Positions 47,315 through 55,467 of a DNA stretch of 64,000 bases are shown piece by piece. Positions within the stretch are counted from its first letter, which is position 1. Each line of letters opens with the position of its first letter. The DNA is taken from assembly GCA_002162955.1 (NCBI GenBank), contig MABD01000046.1:40425-104424 (forward strand), read 5' to 3'. Source of the DNA: Gammaproteobacteria bacterium 45_16_T64. GTDB lineage: Bacteria; Pseudomonadota; Gammaproteobacteria; Pseudomonadales; Ketobacteraceae. Below the pieces are notes generated by a model, which saw only the letters and a program-made list of their open reading frames with translations, did no database searches and had not been told where the DNA came from. The translations under genes and the position numbers were made by a program.

Positions 47315-48619
47315 TTACATCAAGTTATTACGTCTACTGTCTAACACGACAATATCGGGTAAACGCCGTATTTTCCCAGAGAATATTTCGGGATTCCCCT
47401 TAAAACCGTTACTCATATGAACACTAACGACAAAACCAAAGACGCCATCATCAGGTATTCCGTTAATCCGATAGCCGACATTTGGAAGCTGCCCAAGAAA
47501 CCGTTCAGGTGGGTCTGATAGTTCAGCATCGTCGTTATAATAGAAATCGATATCCTCTGTTTGCTCACTGTTAAAATCAAAAAATGCAATAAAATCAAGA
47601 TTCCTTCGGGTGCTTGCCCAAATCCACGAATTATCGATATCCACGCCATTGTTCACATGGGCCCTTTCTATGTCATCCATTTTACCGTCCGTGACTGCCG
47701 GGCTTTCTGGACCATTGGCTGTCCTAATTTGAGAACCCTGTAAATCATTACCTTCCAATGAAATAAATACCAATGGGTTCGATGCAAATGAGCGCCTAAA
47801 GGCAGGAATATTCGAACGCACATCATAGGTTAGTGATCGAATAGAATGATGCAACTGCATACTAATATTGAGTACTGACATTCCTAAGAATTGAAAGGAC
47901 ATCTTCATCTGAGCCGTCGTTCGTATAGGTCCTATACGTTCAATTTTTGGTGTTAGTTTTACATCATTATTATTGAATGCGAGATCAATCAATCCACCCA
48001 GCACACTGGTAAATATTCGTATTTTTAACACATCAAATGGATTCTTATCACTTTCATAATCTAACACCGAAAAATCTAACCATTCAATATGATTATTCTT
48101 GTCATAAGTCACTGTATAGAAATCGGTTTCAACGAGCGCCTCGTCAGCGCTATATCTCACATAGTTTTCATCAGATCTTAGCCGAGAGTTTTTTACAAGA
48201 TAAACGTAGCGATCTCCTACCCCCTGACCTGACAAACGTATTTCATGAACTATTCCCCCATCGTAACGCGCACTTTCTTTCCTTCGAGGACCACTGTCTT
48301 TATATAGAAATAGAAGTTTATCTTCACTATCCAGCACACCAGGAGTCCCAGCCAGGGGAACATCCCAGCCTTCAAAATACACTGCACCCGCAGTATTGTA
48401 TTCATCGATTTGATAAGGAATAGGCTCCAAATAATCATTATTATATGCCGCCATAGAAAGGCTATTGATATCTTCTCCAATCACGCTATCAAGCTGCTTT
48501 GCGTCAATCATTATGGTTTTGTATGCATCTACCTCATCTAGAGGGGTCACTGCTTGTACCACTGGTACAAAAATAAGCAGTTGGAATATCAATGCGATAA
48601 CACATATTCTGAGGTTCAT
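47315..48619 (-). CDS. Secreted protein of unknown function
   Basis: I do not recognise this 434-residue protein. It has a clear Sec signal (MNLRICVIALIFQLLIF, cleavage after VVQA). The mature part is rich in beta-strand-like sequence with many Asp, Asn and Tyr residues, and only isolated hydrophobic stretches. It contains no haem motif and no cysteine after the signal. It sits between the molybdopterin oxidoreductase (10 bp upstream) and the quinone reductase, so a periplasmic or outer-membrane role together with the FadL porin and the LolB-MpaB lipoprotein is likely, such as substrate binding. That role is inference only. Confidence 0.7.
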   Translation of the reverse strand: MNLRICVIALIFQLLIFVPVVQAVTPLDEVDAYKTIMIDAKQLDSVIGEDINSLSMAAYNNDYLEPIPYQIDEYNTAGAVYFEGWDVPLAGTPGVLDSEDKLLFLYKDSGPRRKESARYDGGIVHEIRLSGQGVGDRYVYLVKNSRLRSDENYVRYSADEALVETDFYTVTYDKNNHIEWLDFSVLDYESDKNPFDVLKIRIFTSVLGGLIDLAFNNNDVKLTPKIERIGPIRTTAQMKMSFQFLGMSVLNISMQLHHSIRSLTYDVRSNIPAFRRSFASNPLVFISLEGNDLQGSQIRTANGPESPAVTDGKMDDIERAHVNNGVDIDNSWIWASTRRNLDFIAFFDFNSEQTEDIDFYYNDDAELSDPPERFLGQLPNVGYRINGIPDDGVFGFVVSVHMSNGFKGNPEIFSGKIRRLPDIVVLDSRRNNLM

Positions 48620-48629
48620 AAGTGCACCT

Positions 48630-50750
48630 TCAAGAGACCATTTTTATTATGTTTACCGGTACACCGGTCAGAAACGATTGATTACTGATTTTTTCGTAAC
48701 TGCCAATACCTGTTGGCATGATTTTATTAACATTCACACCTGGATTATTTAGGGCGACATTCATCCCTTTCGTCTTGTCATTCCCCCATCCATGTGTCAT
48801 TGCAACAGCACCTTGCCTAAGGGTATTATCGATAAATATCTGAGCCTGAAGCCTGCCATAGTGAGTCTCCACGTATACGCTATCCCCGTCCTCAACCCTT
48901 AATCGTGCCGCATCAAATGGCGATATGTGTAGAGGGTTATCCAAATGCTTGCCTCGCTTTAACTTCTTTACATTCTGAAACCAGCTATTTTGCATATAGT
49001 TTGTCCTCAGGTTTATTAGCTTTACCTGATAAGGACTCTCCATCGTTAACTCAACAAATATGTCATTTGCCTTATTTAGCGCGCAAGTAAATATTCTAGG
49101 ACAGCAATCGACACGCTTATCTTTGGTCTGAATCCAATCACGATAAAAGACACCCTCCTTCTTCCTTTTTAGGGTGATTGTATTGGAAGACGCTCTCTTT
49201 AAATCCTCTATCTTAATCGCTGACGCTGATAACATTTTTCTCGTTCGCGCATGTATATCCTGCGATCTATCCAACGCTCTCGATCCATTCACTCGCTTCA
49301 TTATTTCATTAAGTATCCACCACTCCTCTCTTCTCTCCCCCAATGGATTCACTACAGCATCTGTAAACTGAACATAGCTCTCATTCTGCATCCCTAACCC
49401 ACAAATATTGATATCACTCCGTTCTAACATGTCACAACATGGAAGAAGATAGTCAGCTAGTTCTGCTGTCGCGTTTTGATAGATATCCAAACACACCAGT
49501 AAATCTAATTTCTCAAATGCTTGGCGTAAGGATGACTCACCCGCTACAGATAACAAAGGGTTTCCCGCCACAACCACCAGTGCCTTGATGGGTGATTCTT
49601 CAGACTCGATCATGTTCGAAAGTAAATTGGCAGGCAGCATACCGCGAACATACCGAAGATCCCCAAATTCACTGGAGAAGAAAACCTCCTCTTGCGTTAC
49701 TCGACCAGCCTTAGTCGCTGGATAGAACCCAGGGGAATACCGGTTCCCTCCAGCCTTGTCCAAATTTCCTGTAACGAAACTCATCATTTGTAGTAGCCAA
49801 TAACAAAGGGTGCCCTGCCTACCCATATTGACACCGGTACTCATGTGTATTGACGCAGATTCTGCTTCGCCAAATTCTCGAGCCAATGTAATTATTTTTT
49901 CGGCAGGAATACCAATGACGTGTGACACCACTGCTGCGGTATACGGTTGAATGAATTTTCTGAGTCCATCAATATTTCTGCCGTGTTCGGCAATAACCCT
50001 ATCAATAAACAAACCCATTCGATCCATTTCATTCAATAGCGCCGCTAATAGATAGAGATCTGTATCGGGTTTTATATGTACCCATTCATTATCTTTGTCC
50101 GATACTGATTCGATCCTTCTTGGATTGACATATCGAATTGTCGCACCATCACTCTTGGCTTTTTTAAATGAAACCATAGGATTAGCAATGGACATAAAAC
50201 TCATATGAGATACTTTCGGATTCTCTCCAAAAACAAGAATGTACTGAGACTTTTCTATATCGGGAATCGGATGTAACGTACTCGTGCCATAAACGGCCTC
50301 ACTGCACGCGAATTTATTGGCACAGTCCTGCGTGCCGGATGAGAACATACTCCTAGTCTCCAGGGCGGCAGCAAAGGACCCAACAGACTGTGATCCTAAC
50401 GTATTGAACGCGACAGGATTGCCTACGTATATCCCCACCGCATCCTTACCATACCTATTCTGAATACCCTTTATGCTTTCACTAATCCTATCTAGCGCTA
50501 TATCCCAAGATACTTCTGAAAATTCATCATCTTTCTCAGTACCTCTTTGTTTTCGTAGAGGACTCATGAGACGATCCACATCATTATGGATATCGCCAAA
50601 TAATAGCCCTTTGTGACATGCAAATCCCTTTGTTATAGGGTGTTTATTGTCAGGTTTAAGGCCTACAAATTTACCGCCCTGAGTTTCCGCTAACAACCCA
50701 CAGGAAGGCTCGCATATTCGACAGAACGTTGGGGTCACTCTCGTTTCCAT
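48630..50750 (-). CDS. Molybdopterin (bis-MGD) oxidoreductase with one [4Fe-4S] cluster
   Basis: A 706-residue member of the DMSO-reductase superfamily. The N-terminal cluster ligands are Cys10, Cys13, Cys17 and Cys45 (CRICEPSC ... FACHKG). Around 140-155 the sequence QDCANKFACSEAVYG holds the likely molybdenum ligand (Cys149, or Cys143). Downstream come ATELADYLLPCCDMLER and the C-terminal MoCo-binding barrel (NPLHISPFDAARL, MTHGWGNDKTKG). There is no Tat signal, so it is cytoplasmic, resembling formate-dehydrogenase-like or hydratase-like members rather than periplasmic reductases. It is 46 bp after the FadL gene. Its substrate is unknown; hydroxylation or hydration of a hydrocarbon or steroid-type chain is one possibility. 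Confidence 0.9.
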   Translation of the reverse strand: METRVTPTFCRICEPSCGLLAETQGGKFVGLKPDNKHPITKGFACHKGLLFGDIHNDVDRLMSPLRKQRGTEKDDEFSEVSWDIALDRISESIKGIQNRYGKDAVGIYVGNPVAFNTLGSQSVGSFAAALETRSMFSSGTQDCANKFACSEAVYGTSTLHPIPDIEKSQYILVFGENPKVSHMSFMSIANPMVSFKKAKSDGATIRYVNPRRIESVSDKDNEWVHIKPDTDLYLLAALLNEMDRMGLFIDRVIAEHGRNIDGLRKFIQPYTAAVVSHVIGIPAEKIITLAREFGEAESASIHMSTGVNMGRQGTLCYWLLQMMSFVTGNLDKAGGNRYSPGFYPATKAGRVTQEEVFFSSEFGDLRYVRGMLPANLLSNMIESEESPIKALVVVAGNPLLSVAGESSLRQAFEKLDLLVCLDIYQNATAELADYLLPCCDMLERSDINICGLGMQNESYVQFTDAVVNPLGERREEWWILNEIMKRVNGSRALDRSQDIHARTRKMLSASAIKIEDLKRASSNTITLKRKKEGVFYRDWIQTKDKRVDCCPRIFTCALNKANDIFVELTMESPYQVKLINLRTNYMQNSWFQNVKKLKRGKHLDNPLHISPFDAARLRVEDGDSVYVETHYGRLQAQIFIDNTLRQGAVAMTHGWGNDKTKGMNVALNNPGVNVNKIMPTGIGSYEKISNQSFLTGVPVNIIKMVS

Positions 50751-50796
50751 TCATCAATTCCCTGCAGTAATTACCTTACAGTGTTTATTGCTATAG

Positions 50797-52464
50797 TTAG
50801 TCGAAAGTAGAGGTATAACTAAATTCGATCAGAATCGCATCGACCGACGTTTCAATATCAGTCCCCGCGTAAGGGTTATACAAAAAATTATTGTATTGAT
50901 CTGTACTGTTAGCGTTGGTACTACTTCCCGCGGGTATATCCGCTTCAGCATGCATATAGCCAAAGCCGAACTCCAGAAGCTCATCTTTAGCCATTTGATA
51001 GGAGAATCCAAAGGTGTAAAGGTCGGCGTCACCTAATGGCAAAAGAACTCCCTGCTTATCATCAGGAATAGACGATGCACGTGGTTCATAACCCGCTCTT
51101 AAGGCCAAATTCATAGTATATTGATATTCAAAACCCACAGCCCAGTTCCAAACACTTTCGTAATGTCTCGGTATCGTTAATGTATCAAGAGTGGCGTATT
51201 CTGGAGCCAACAAACGAGCGACTTTGGTAAATTCTTGATCTTCGTCAAACTCAATCACAAGACCTTCCCAAACGCCCCAATCGGTCCACTTTGCATCTAG
51301 GTTCACTTTAAATTTTGGAGTAAGCTGAACACTAATACCTGTTGAAAAATGAGCAGGATTTACAAAGCTCAATTTGGCGTCTCCCGCTTGAATTCCCTTT
51401 CCATCGGGAGAATCAACTAGTCCTGTGGGAAAAGGAGTGACAAAATTCAATAAATCCCAAGCTTGCGATTCATATAGCCCAGAAAAGAGGCTAACCCACT
51501 CATCACCATAAGACATTTGATAGGTGCCCTCCATTTCCGCCGTGTTTTCAAAGTGATATACAAAACCCCAGGTAAACCACTCAGTAGGACTCCATAAAGC
51601 CCCTACGTTCAGATTCCACACCATATAGGTTTCAGCATCAAATTCTAATCTAGCCGCATTCGTATAAGGGTTTATGGGGTCAGCTAATGGATCACCTCCA
51701 CAAATATTGATAATTTCTACTAGCGCAGCATTTTCACAAACACCCTGTTCATCTAGCTGCTTAACCAACTGATCGGCCAATACTAAGGCAATATTAGGCA
51801 CACGTAATTCGGTAGCGACCGTCGCTCCTTGCCAAGAAAACCCCAATGACCCTCCAACCGCCCATTCATCCGTTAACTGGACACCAATTGATGGAGAGAA
51901 GTAAGTCACCTTCATCAAAGATAAGTATTCGCCCATAAATCGGCCTGGATCATCAGAATCTCGAATATATCCTGCTGCCATAGGGGCATATGCCGCGGTA
52001 GCGAAGGTCATGTTTGAACCAGGAGGGCTAAAGGATGCTCCTCCTAACGGCACGACTAGGAATGGCAATGGCCATTCTGTAATTCCCTCTGTAAACGGCA
52101 CCCTTAGCCCCGCGTCAGATGTTTCACTGGTACTGTTCGATGCTTCATCTTCATATCCATACGCATCGAGTACCTCTTGGGTCTGTGCGTCATGATCACC
52201 AAACTCCGCTTTAAAATTGAATGATGCAAACAATAACTTCAGATTATATTGTTCTCCCTTTAATTTGGCCAAACCCGCCGGATTAAAATGGATAGAATCT
52301 ATGCCAGGAGGGTCAGCAGTAACAGCATTACCCAACGCTAACGCTTTCGCATTTCCTACCGTCATATTTTCAATGACAGCGCCATTGGAACCTTCTGCTA
52401 TCAACAAACCTAATGCTAAAAACGCAGTGCTTAGTTTTATTCTCAATAATTTCCCTGCATCCAT
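50797..52464 (-). CDS. FadL/OmpP1-family outer-membrane transporter of hydrophobic compounds
   Basis: A 555-residue outer-membrane beta-barrel. A signal peptide (AFLALGLLIAEGSNG) is followed by the FadL hallmark region with SIHFNPAGLAKL, and repeated amphipathic strands run to a C-terminal strand ending ILIEFSYTSTFD. The length is above the 430-450 usual for FadL, with an acidic, Ser-rich insertion near 95-115 and a Cys pair near 245-255. FadL proteins carry fatty acids, alkanes or aromatics across the outer membrane. Its place in the operon makes it the probable entry route for the substrate of the MpaB-like oxygenases. Confidence 0.9.
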   Translation of the reverse strand: MDAGKLLRIKLSTAFLALGLLIAEGSNGAVIENMTVGNAKALALGNAVTADPPGIDSIHFNPAGLAKLKGEQYNLKLLFASFNFKAEFGDHDAQTQEVLDAYGYEDEASNSTSETSDAGLRVPFTEGITEWPLPFLVVPLGGASFSPPGSNMTFATAAYAPMAAGYIRDSDDPGRFMGEYLSLMKVTYFSPSIGVQLTDEWAVGGSLGFSWQGATVATELRVPNIALVLADQLVKQLDEQGVCENAALVEIINICGGDPLADPINPYTNAARLEFDAETYMVWNLNVGALWSPTEWFTWGFVYHFENTAEMEGTYQMSYGDEWVSLFSGLYESQAWDLLNFVTPFPTGLVDSPDGKGIQAGDAKLSFVNPAHFSTGISVQLTPKFKVNLDAKWTDWGVWEGLVIEFDEDQEFTKVARLLAPEYATLDTLTIPRHYESVWNWAVGFEYQYTMNLALRAGYEPRASSIPDDKQGVLLPLGDADLYTFGFSYQMAKDELLEFGFGYMHAEADIPAGSSTNANSTDQYNNFLYNPYAGTDIETSVDAILIEFSYTSTFD

Positions 52465-52494
52465 GAGTATCTCCTACTTCTATTATTGTTATTA

Positions 52495-53274
52495 TCAATT
52501 TCCAGAAACACTAACTCGTATGTTTTTATTACCTGTACTATCTTTACGACCGGACTTTACTGCTAATTTTGCGTAACTAAAGTACACCCCTGTTAGCGCT
52601 AGAACACACAGAAGTACACCCACAACATCAACTACCATTACCCCCACAGCCCCGAATATCCTCCCGCTATGCAAATCGACAAGTACTTTTTCCCATGTCA
52701 AATTATCTACCGGTGTTATTTCCAAATACTTACTTTTTATCGAATAGGGAAGCGTCATGCTATTGCTTAGAACACGTCGTCTAATTTCCATTGGCTCAAC
52801 AAAACCACGAATATCATCCCAGCGATATTGCGTTAACCTCGCATTTAGTAGGATAGCGTTCTTAGTGGCCAGTAAACTATCGGCGTCATTAGGAATATCG
52901 ATATAGGAGTCAATGATTTCTAAATTGTCATCGAATATCATGAATTCGTTTTCACAAATAGCAGCATAAGTATTCTTATATTTTACAGCACTCAGTAACG
53001 CCCCAGAACATCCGCCTATTTTTTCTAGATCTCGATAAAGCATGCCTCCTACTTGATACACCCAACTATTTTCTATTTTGAATCCACTCTCGATTAAGGG
53101 TGATTGCATTCCGTACACTTCACCTACCCAATGTGAATAGATTAGTTTTTTATGCCAACCCAGCTCCTGACTATGATTAATCAAGACACCGCTCACAGTA
53201 ATAAATAGCAACAACAAAGAAATCGACAACCCCACCCGCCGGTGAAGCAACATGATAAATCTACTATTTTTCAT
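52495..53274 (-). CDS. PepSY-type membrane protein, probable electron-transfer partner
   Basis: A 259-residue protein from the ATG at 53274 (GGGGG seven bases upstream); the ATG at 53289 would overlap the previous gene by 26 bp. It has one N-terminal transmembrane helix after LLHRRVGL, the usual start of PepSY-associated membrane proteins, a ~150-residue extracytoplasmic part, and a second helix near the C-terminus (VGVMVVDVVGVLLCVLALTG). It overlaps the FMN-binding protein gene. Pairs of PepSY-like membrane proteins and TGAT flavoproteins are known in extracytoplasmic flavin-based electron transfer, which is the role I infer. Confidence 0.75.
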   Translation of the reverse strand: MKNSRFIMLLHRRVGLSISLLLLFITVSGVLINHSQELGWHKKLIYSHWVGEVYGMQSPLIESGFKIENSWVYQVGGMLYRDLEKIGGCSGALLSAVKYKNTYAAICENEFMIFDDNLEIIDSYIDIPNDADSLLATKNAILLNARLTQYRWDDIRGFVEPMEIRRRVLSNSMTLPYSIKSKYLEITPVDNLTWEKVLVDLHSGRIFGAVGVMVVDVVGVLLCVLALTGVYFSYAKLAVKSGRKDSTGNKNIRVSVSGN

Positions 53275-53803
53275 CGATTGCCCCCACATGCGAGTCCAAC
53301 ATCAATACAAGTTCTACAACCTTACTTACAGCAGCTACGGACAACGTCGCCCCTGTAATTCCATCAATCCTGTCCACCAATCGTTGGTCTGACTGATACC
53401 TCTTTCCCAAAAACTGATTGGTAAACCAGGATTGATAGACTTCTCCTCCCCGCTCTTCTCGATAAACGAGAATTGAAAGACTATTCACAACCCCATTTTC
53501 TACAGAAACACCGATTGTTATTGGCATCTCTTTTCCGATCTCATCAATAATCCACGCTGTTTTACCATCGCCAGTCCAATAGCGAATTCTTCCTCCCTTA
53601 TATCGATGACCAAGTATCGCTTTCGATGATTTTTTTAGCGCCGAGGTGAGCCTTATCATTTTCCATTTTGGCTCCTCCTCAAATACACCTTTAATAAAAG
53701 AGTCTTTAGATTGATACCGAATTTGCGGAAACTCTCCTGCGAATAACGCAGGGGAAAAGATAAGTACAATGACACATACAATATCTCTCCCGAAAACACA
53801 CAT
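53264..53803 (-). CDS. Exported FMN-binding domain protein with covalent-flavin motif
   Basis: A 179-residue protein from the ATG at 53803. A TTG at 53833 with AAGGGAG upstream is a real alternative that would overlap the previous gene. The signal peptide is MCVFGRDIVCVIVLIFSPALFA. The C-terminal half is an FMN-binding domain with DGITGATLS, matching the (S/T)GAT flavinylation motif of NqrC/RnfG-type domains, so FMN is probably attached covalently to the last Thr (near 153). It lies between the LolB-MpaB fusion and the PepSY membrane protein, so it likely carries electrons in the periplasm. No flavin transferase ApbE is in the window. Confidence 0.82.
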   Translation of the reverse strand: MCVFGRDIVCVIVLIFSPALFAGEFPQIRYQSKDSFIKGVFEEEPKWKMIRLTSALKKSSKAILGHRYKGGRIRYWTGDGKTAWIIDEIGKEMPITIGVSVENGVVNSLSILVYREERGGEVYQSWFTNQFLGKRYQSDQRLVDRIDGITGATLSVAAVSKVVELVLMLDSHVGAIDEK

Positions 53804-53807
53804 TCTA

Positions 53808-55433
53808 TTAATTGACCAATCGCTCTGTTCCAAGAAGCTCCCTTACCAGCATCCGCTGATAAGGCCCAACCCTCACACCCTCCAGTCGTGCATTGGCTTC
53901 ATGTCTAAGAGCACTGACTCCCATAACATCCGGTAGCATCCATTGTGACATTCTGGCACTAGCCATTAGCCATGCATTGTTGAATTTCTCCCAAGCCCCA
54001 TATTCCATACCATACTGCTCTCTTATTCTCTCTGGCATATGAGCGGCTGTAACAACTTTCTGAATCCATAGAGGAAACGTCATCAATATATTCGGTGGGG
54101 TGAACAAATCATCTCTTAGCTTCTTGGCATTATCCGTTACTGTTAATTGCGGACTGTTCCACATCGCACGGTTATACGCTAAAAATTCCACCCAATCTTT
54201 CGGGAGCGCATCTTCTGGAATTCCGAATAGCATGGCGAAAAGCTTAGTTTCTTGATAAAACCTTTCTTTTTCCTCAGCAGTCAACGGGCTTTCAAGCTCC
54301 TCATACATCAACACCAACGTTTCCCACAATGTTGAATGCACCCAGATCATCGAGTTGATTTCATTTGCCTTGTATTCGGAACCTTTCTTAAAGGCACCTG
54401 CAGGATGAGCTATTTTTCCTTCGATTTCGATATGAGTGCGATGAACCTTATTTGCTGAAGCCATCACTTGCGGCATACTACCAAATACCATCGTAAACAC
54501 ATTGACAAAGGTTCTCCTTGCTCTCTCAACAGGGTCATATCTAACAATTGAATGTTCATCAATCGCTGCAGTAATCCATGGGTGAGCAGTCTGTAATAGT
54601 AACGCTCGCCCTGCGCCCATTCCGCCAGGTGCGAGTGGAGAAGACAGCTTCCACATCATCGAATCAGGGCCGTACAATCCAACCCTTGGATCAGGTATTT
54701 TCCCGTGTATTTTATACAGTTGCCCGCAAAATCCGCTGTCACTAATCCAACGAGGAACCGGAGCAGCCCCGCTGGAAGGAACCAAGGTCTCAATCGTATC
54801 ACCGTGAATTGATTGCTCATCGATATACACATCGAGACCAGCCTTATAATCAGGACAAGGAGAATTGATAAACCCAGTCTCTCCTCTCACCAAATCTATG
54901 TCGACGATGGTATCTTCTCGGGTCAACACCATTTTTTCTGGTAACGCATACTTACCTATTTCCATATAGTCTTCAAAACGTACTTCCCATCCTTGCTCCC
55001 TAATTGTACTTAGGTTGCCATCCTCACCCTGAGAAAGCTCCGCATTTTCCGTCGCAGGCAAACCTCGAAGCCAATAGTCTAAATACTCCAAGTCGAAGTT
55101 TTTCTTAATCTCCACTAACACTTTCTTGGATTGATCACTCCCGGAGGTAAACGACTCATTGGTTAGGGATTCCTGGCCTGTAACCACGACCTGCGGTGTA
55201 CCCACGGGATCATCGGAGTGTAGTGTTAGCTCATAATCTCCTTCAACATTGGTATATCGGAAGTATGCTCCATCAACGCCATTTTCACCTTCCAACGATA
55301 TGGTCCCTTCCACCTGCCATTCGTCCAACTGCTCTGGATCCGCAGATACAAATGTGGATTTAGAGAACGTTGCACACCCCTGCAGGAATAGTCCTATGAT
55401 TATTATTATCGCTACTTTCTTATTATTTGACAT
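53808..55433 (-). CDS. LolB-like outer-membrane lipoprotein fused to an MpaB/DUF2236 oxygenase
   Basis: A 541-residue two-domain protein. Residues 1-19 are a lipoprotein signal with lipobox LQGC (lipid Cys20, next residue Ala, so outer-membrane sorting is expected). Residues 30-190 match the LolB fold: EWQVEGTISL, DYELTLHSDDPVG, LEYLDYWLRGLPA, then GWEVRFEDY and ALPEKMVL. Residues 240-541 are a DUF2236 oxygenase: LYGPDSMMWKL, LLLQTAHPWITAAIDEHS, RYDPVERARRTF, NKVHRTHIE (candidate haem-ligand His), WVHSTLWETL and KLFAMLFGIPED. The ATG at 55433 has GGGGA five bases upstream. The fusion would put an isoprenoid- or lipid-cleaving haem domain on the periplasmic face of the outer membrane. I know of no described protein with this layout. 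Confidence 0.85.
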   Translation of the reverse strand: MSNNKKVAIIIIIGLFLQGCATFSKSTFVSADPEQLDEWQVEGTISLEGENGVDGAYFRYTNVEGDYELTLHSDDPVGTPQVVVTGQESLTNESFTSGSDQSKKVLVEIKKNFDLEYLDYWLRGLPATENAELSQGEDGNLSTIREQGWEVRFEDYMEIGKYALPEKMVLTREDTIVDIDLVRGETGFINSPCPDYKAGLDVYIDEQSIHGDTIETLVPSSGAAPVPRWISDSGFCGQLYKIHGKIPDPRVGLYGPDSMMWKLSSPLAPGGMGAGRALLLQTAHPWITAAIDEHSIVRYDPVERARRTFVNVFTMVFGSMPQVMASANKVHRTHIEIEGKIAHPAGAFKKGSEYKANEINSMIWVHSTLWETLVLMYEELESPLTAEEKERFYQETKLFAMLFGIPEDALPKDWVEFLAYNRAMWNSPQLTVTDNAKKLRDDLFTPPNILMTFPLWIQKVVTAAHMPERIREQYGMEYGAWEKFNNAWLMASARMSQWMLPDVMGVSALRHEANARLEGVRVGPYQRMLVRELLGTERLVN

Positions 55434-55467
55434 TCTGATCCCCCGACATTCCTATTTCATTACTAAA

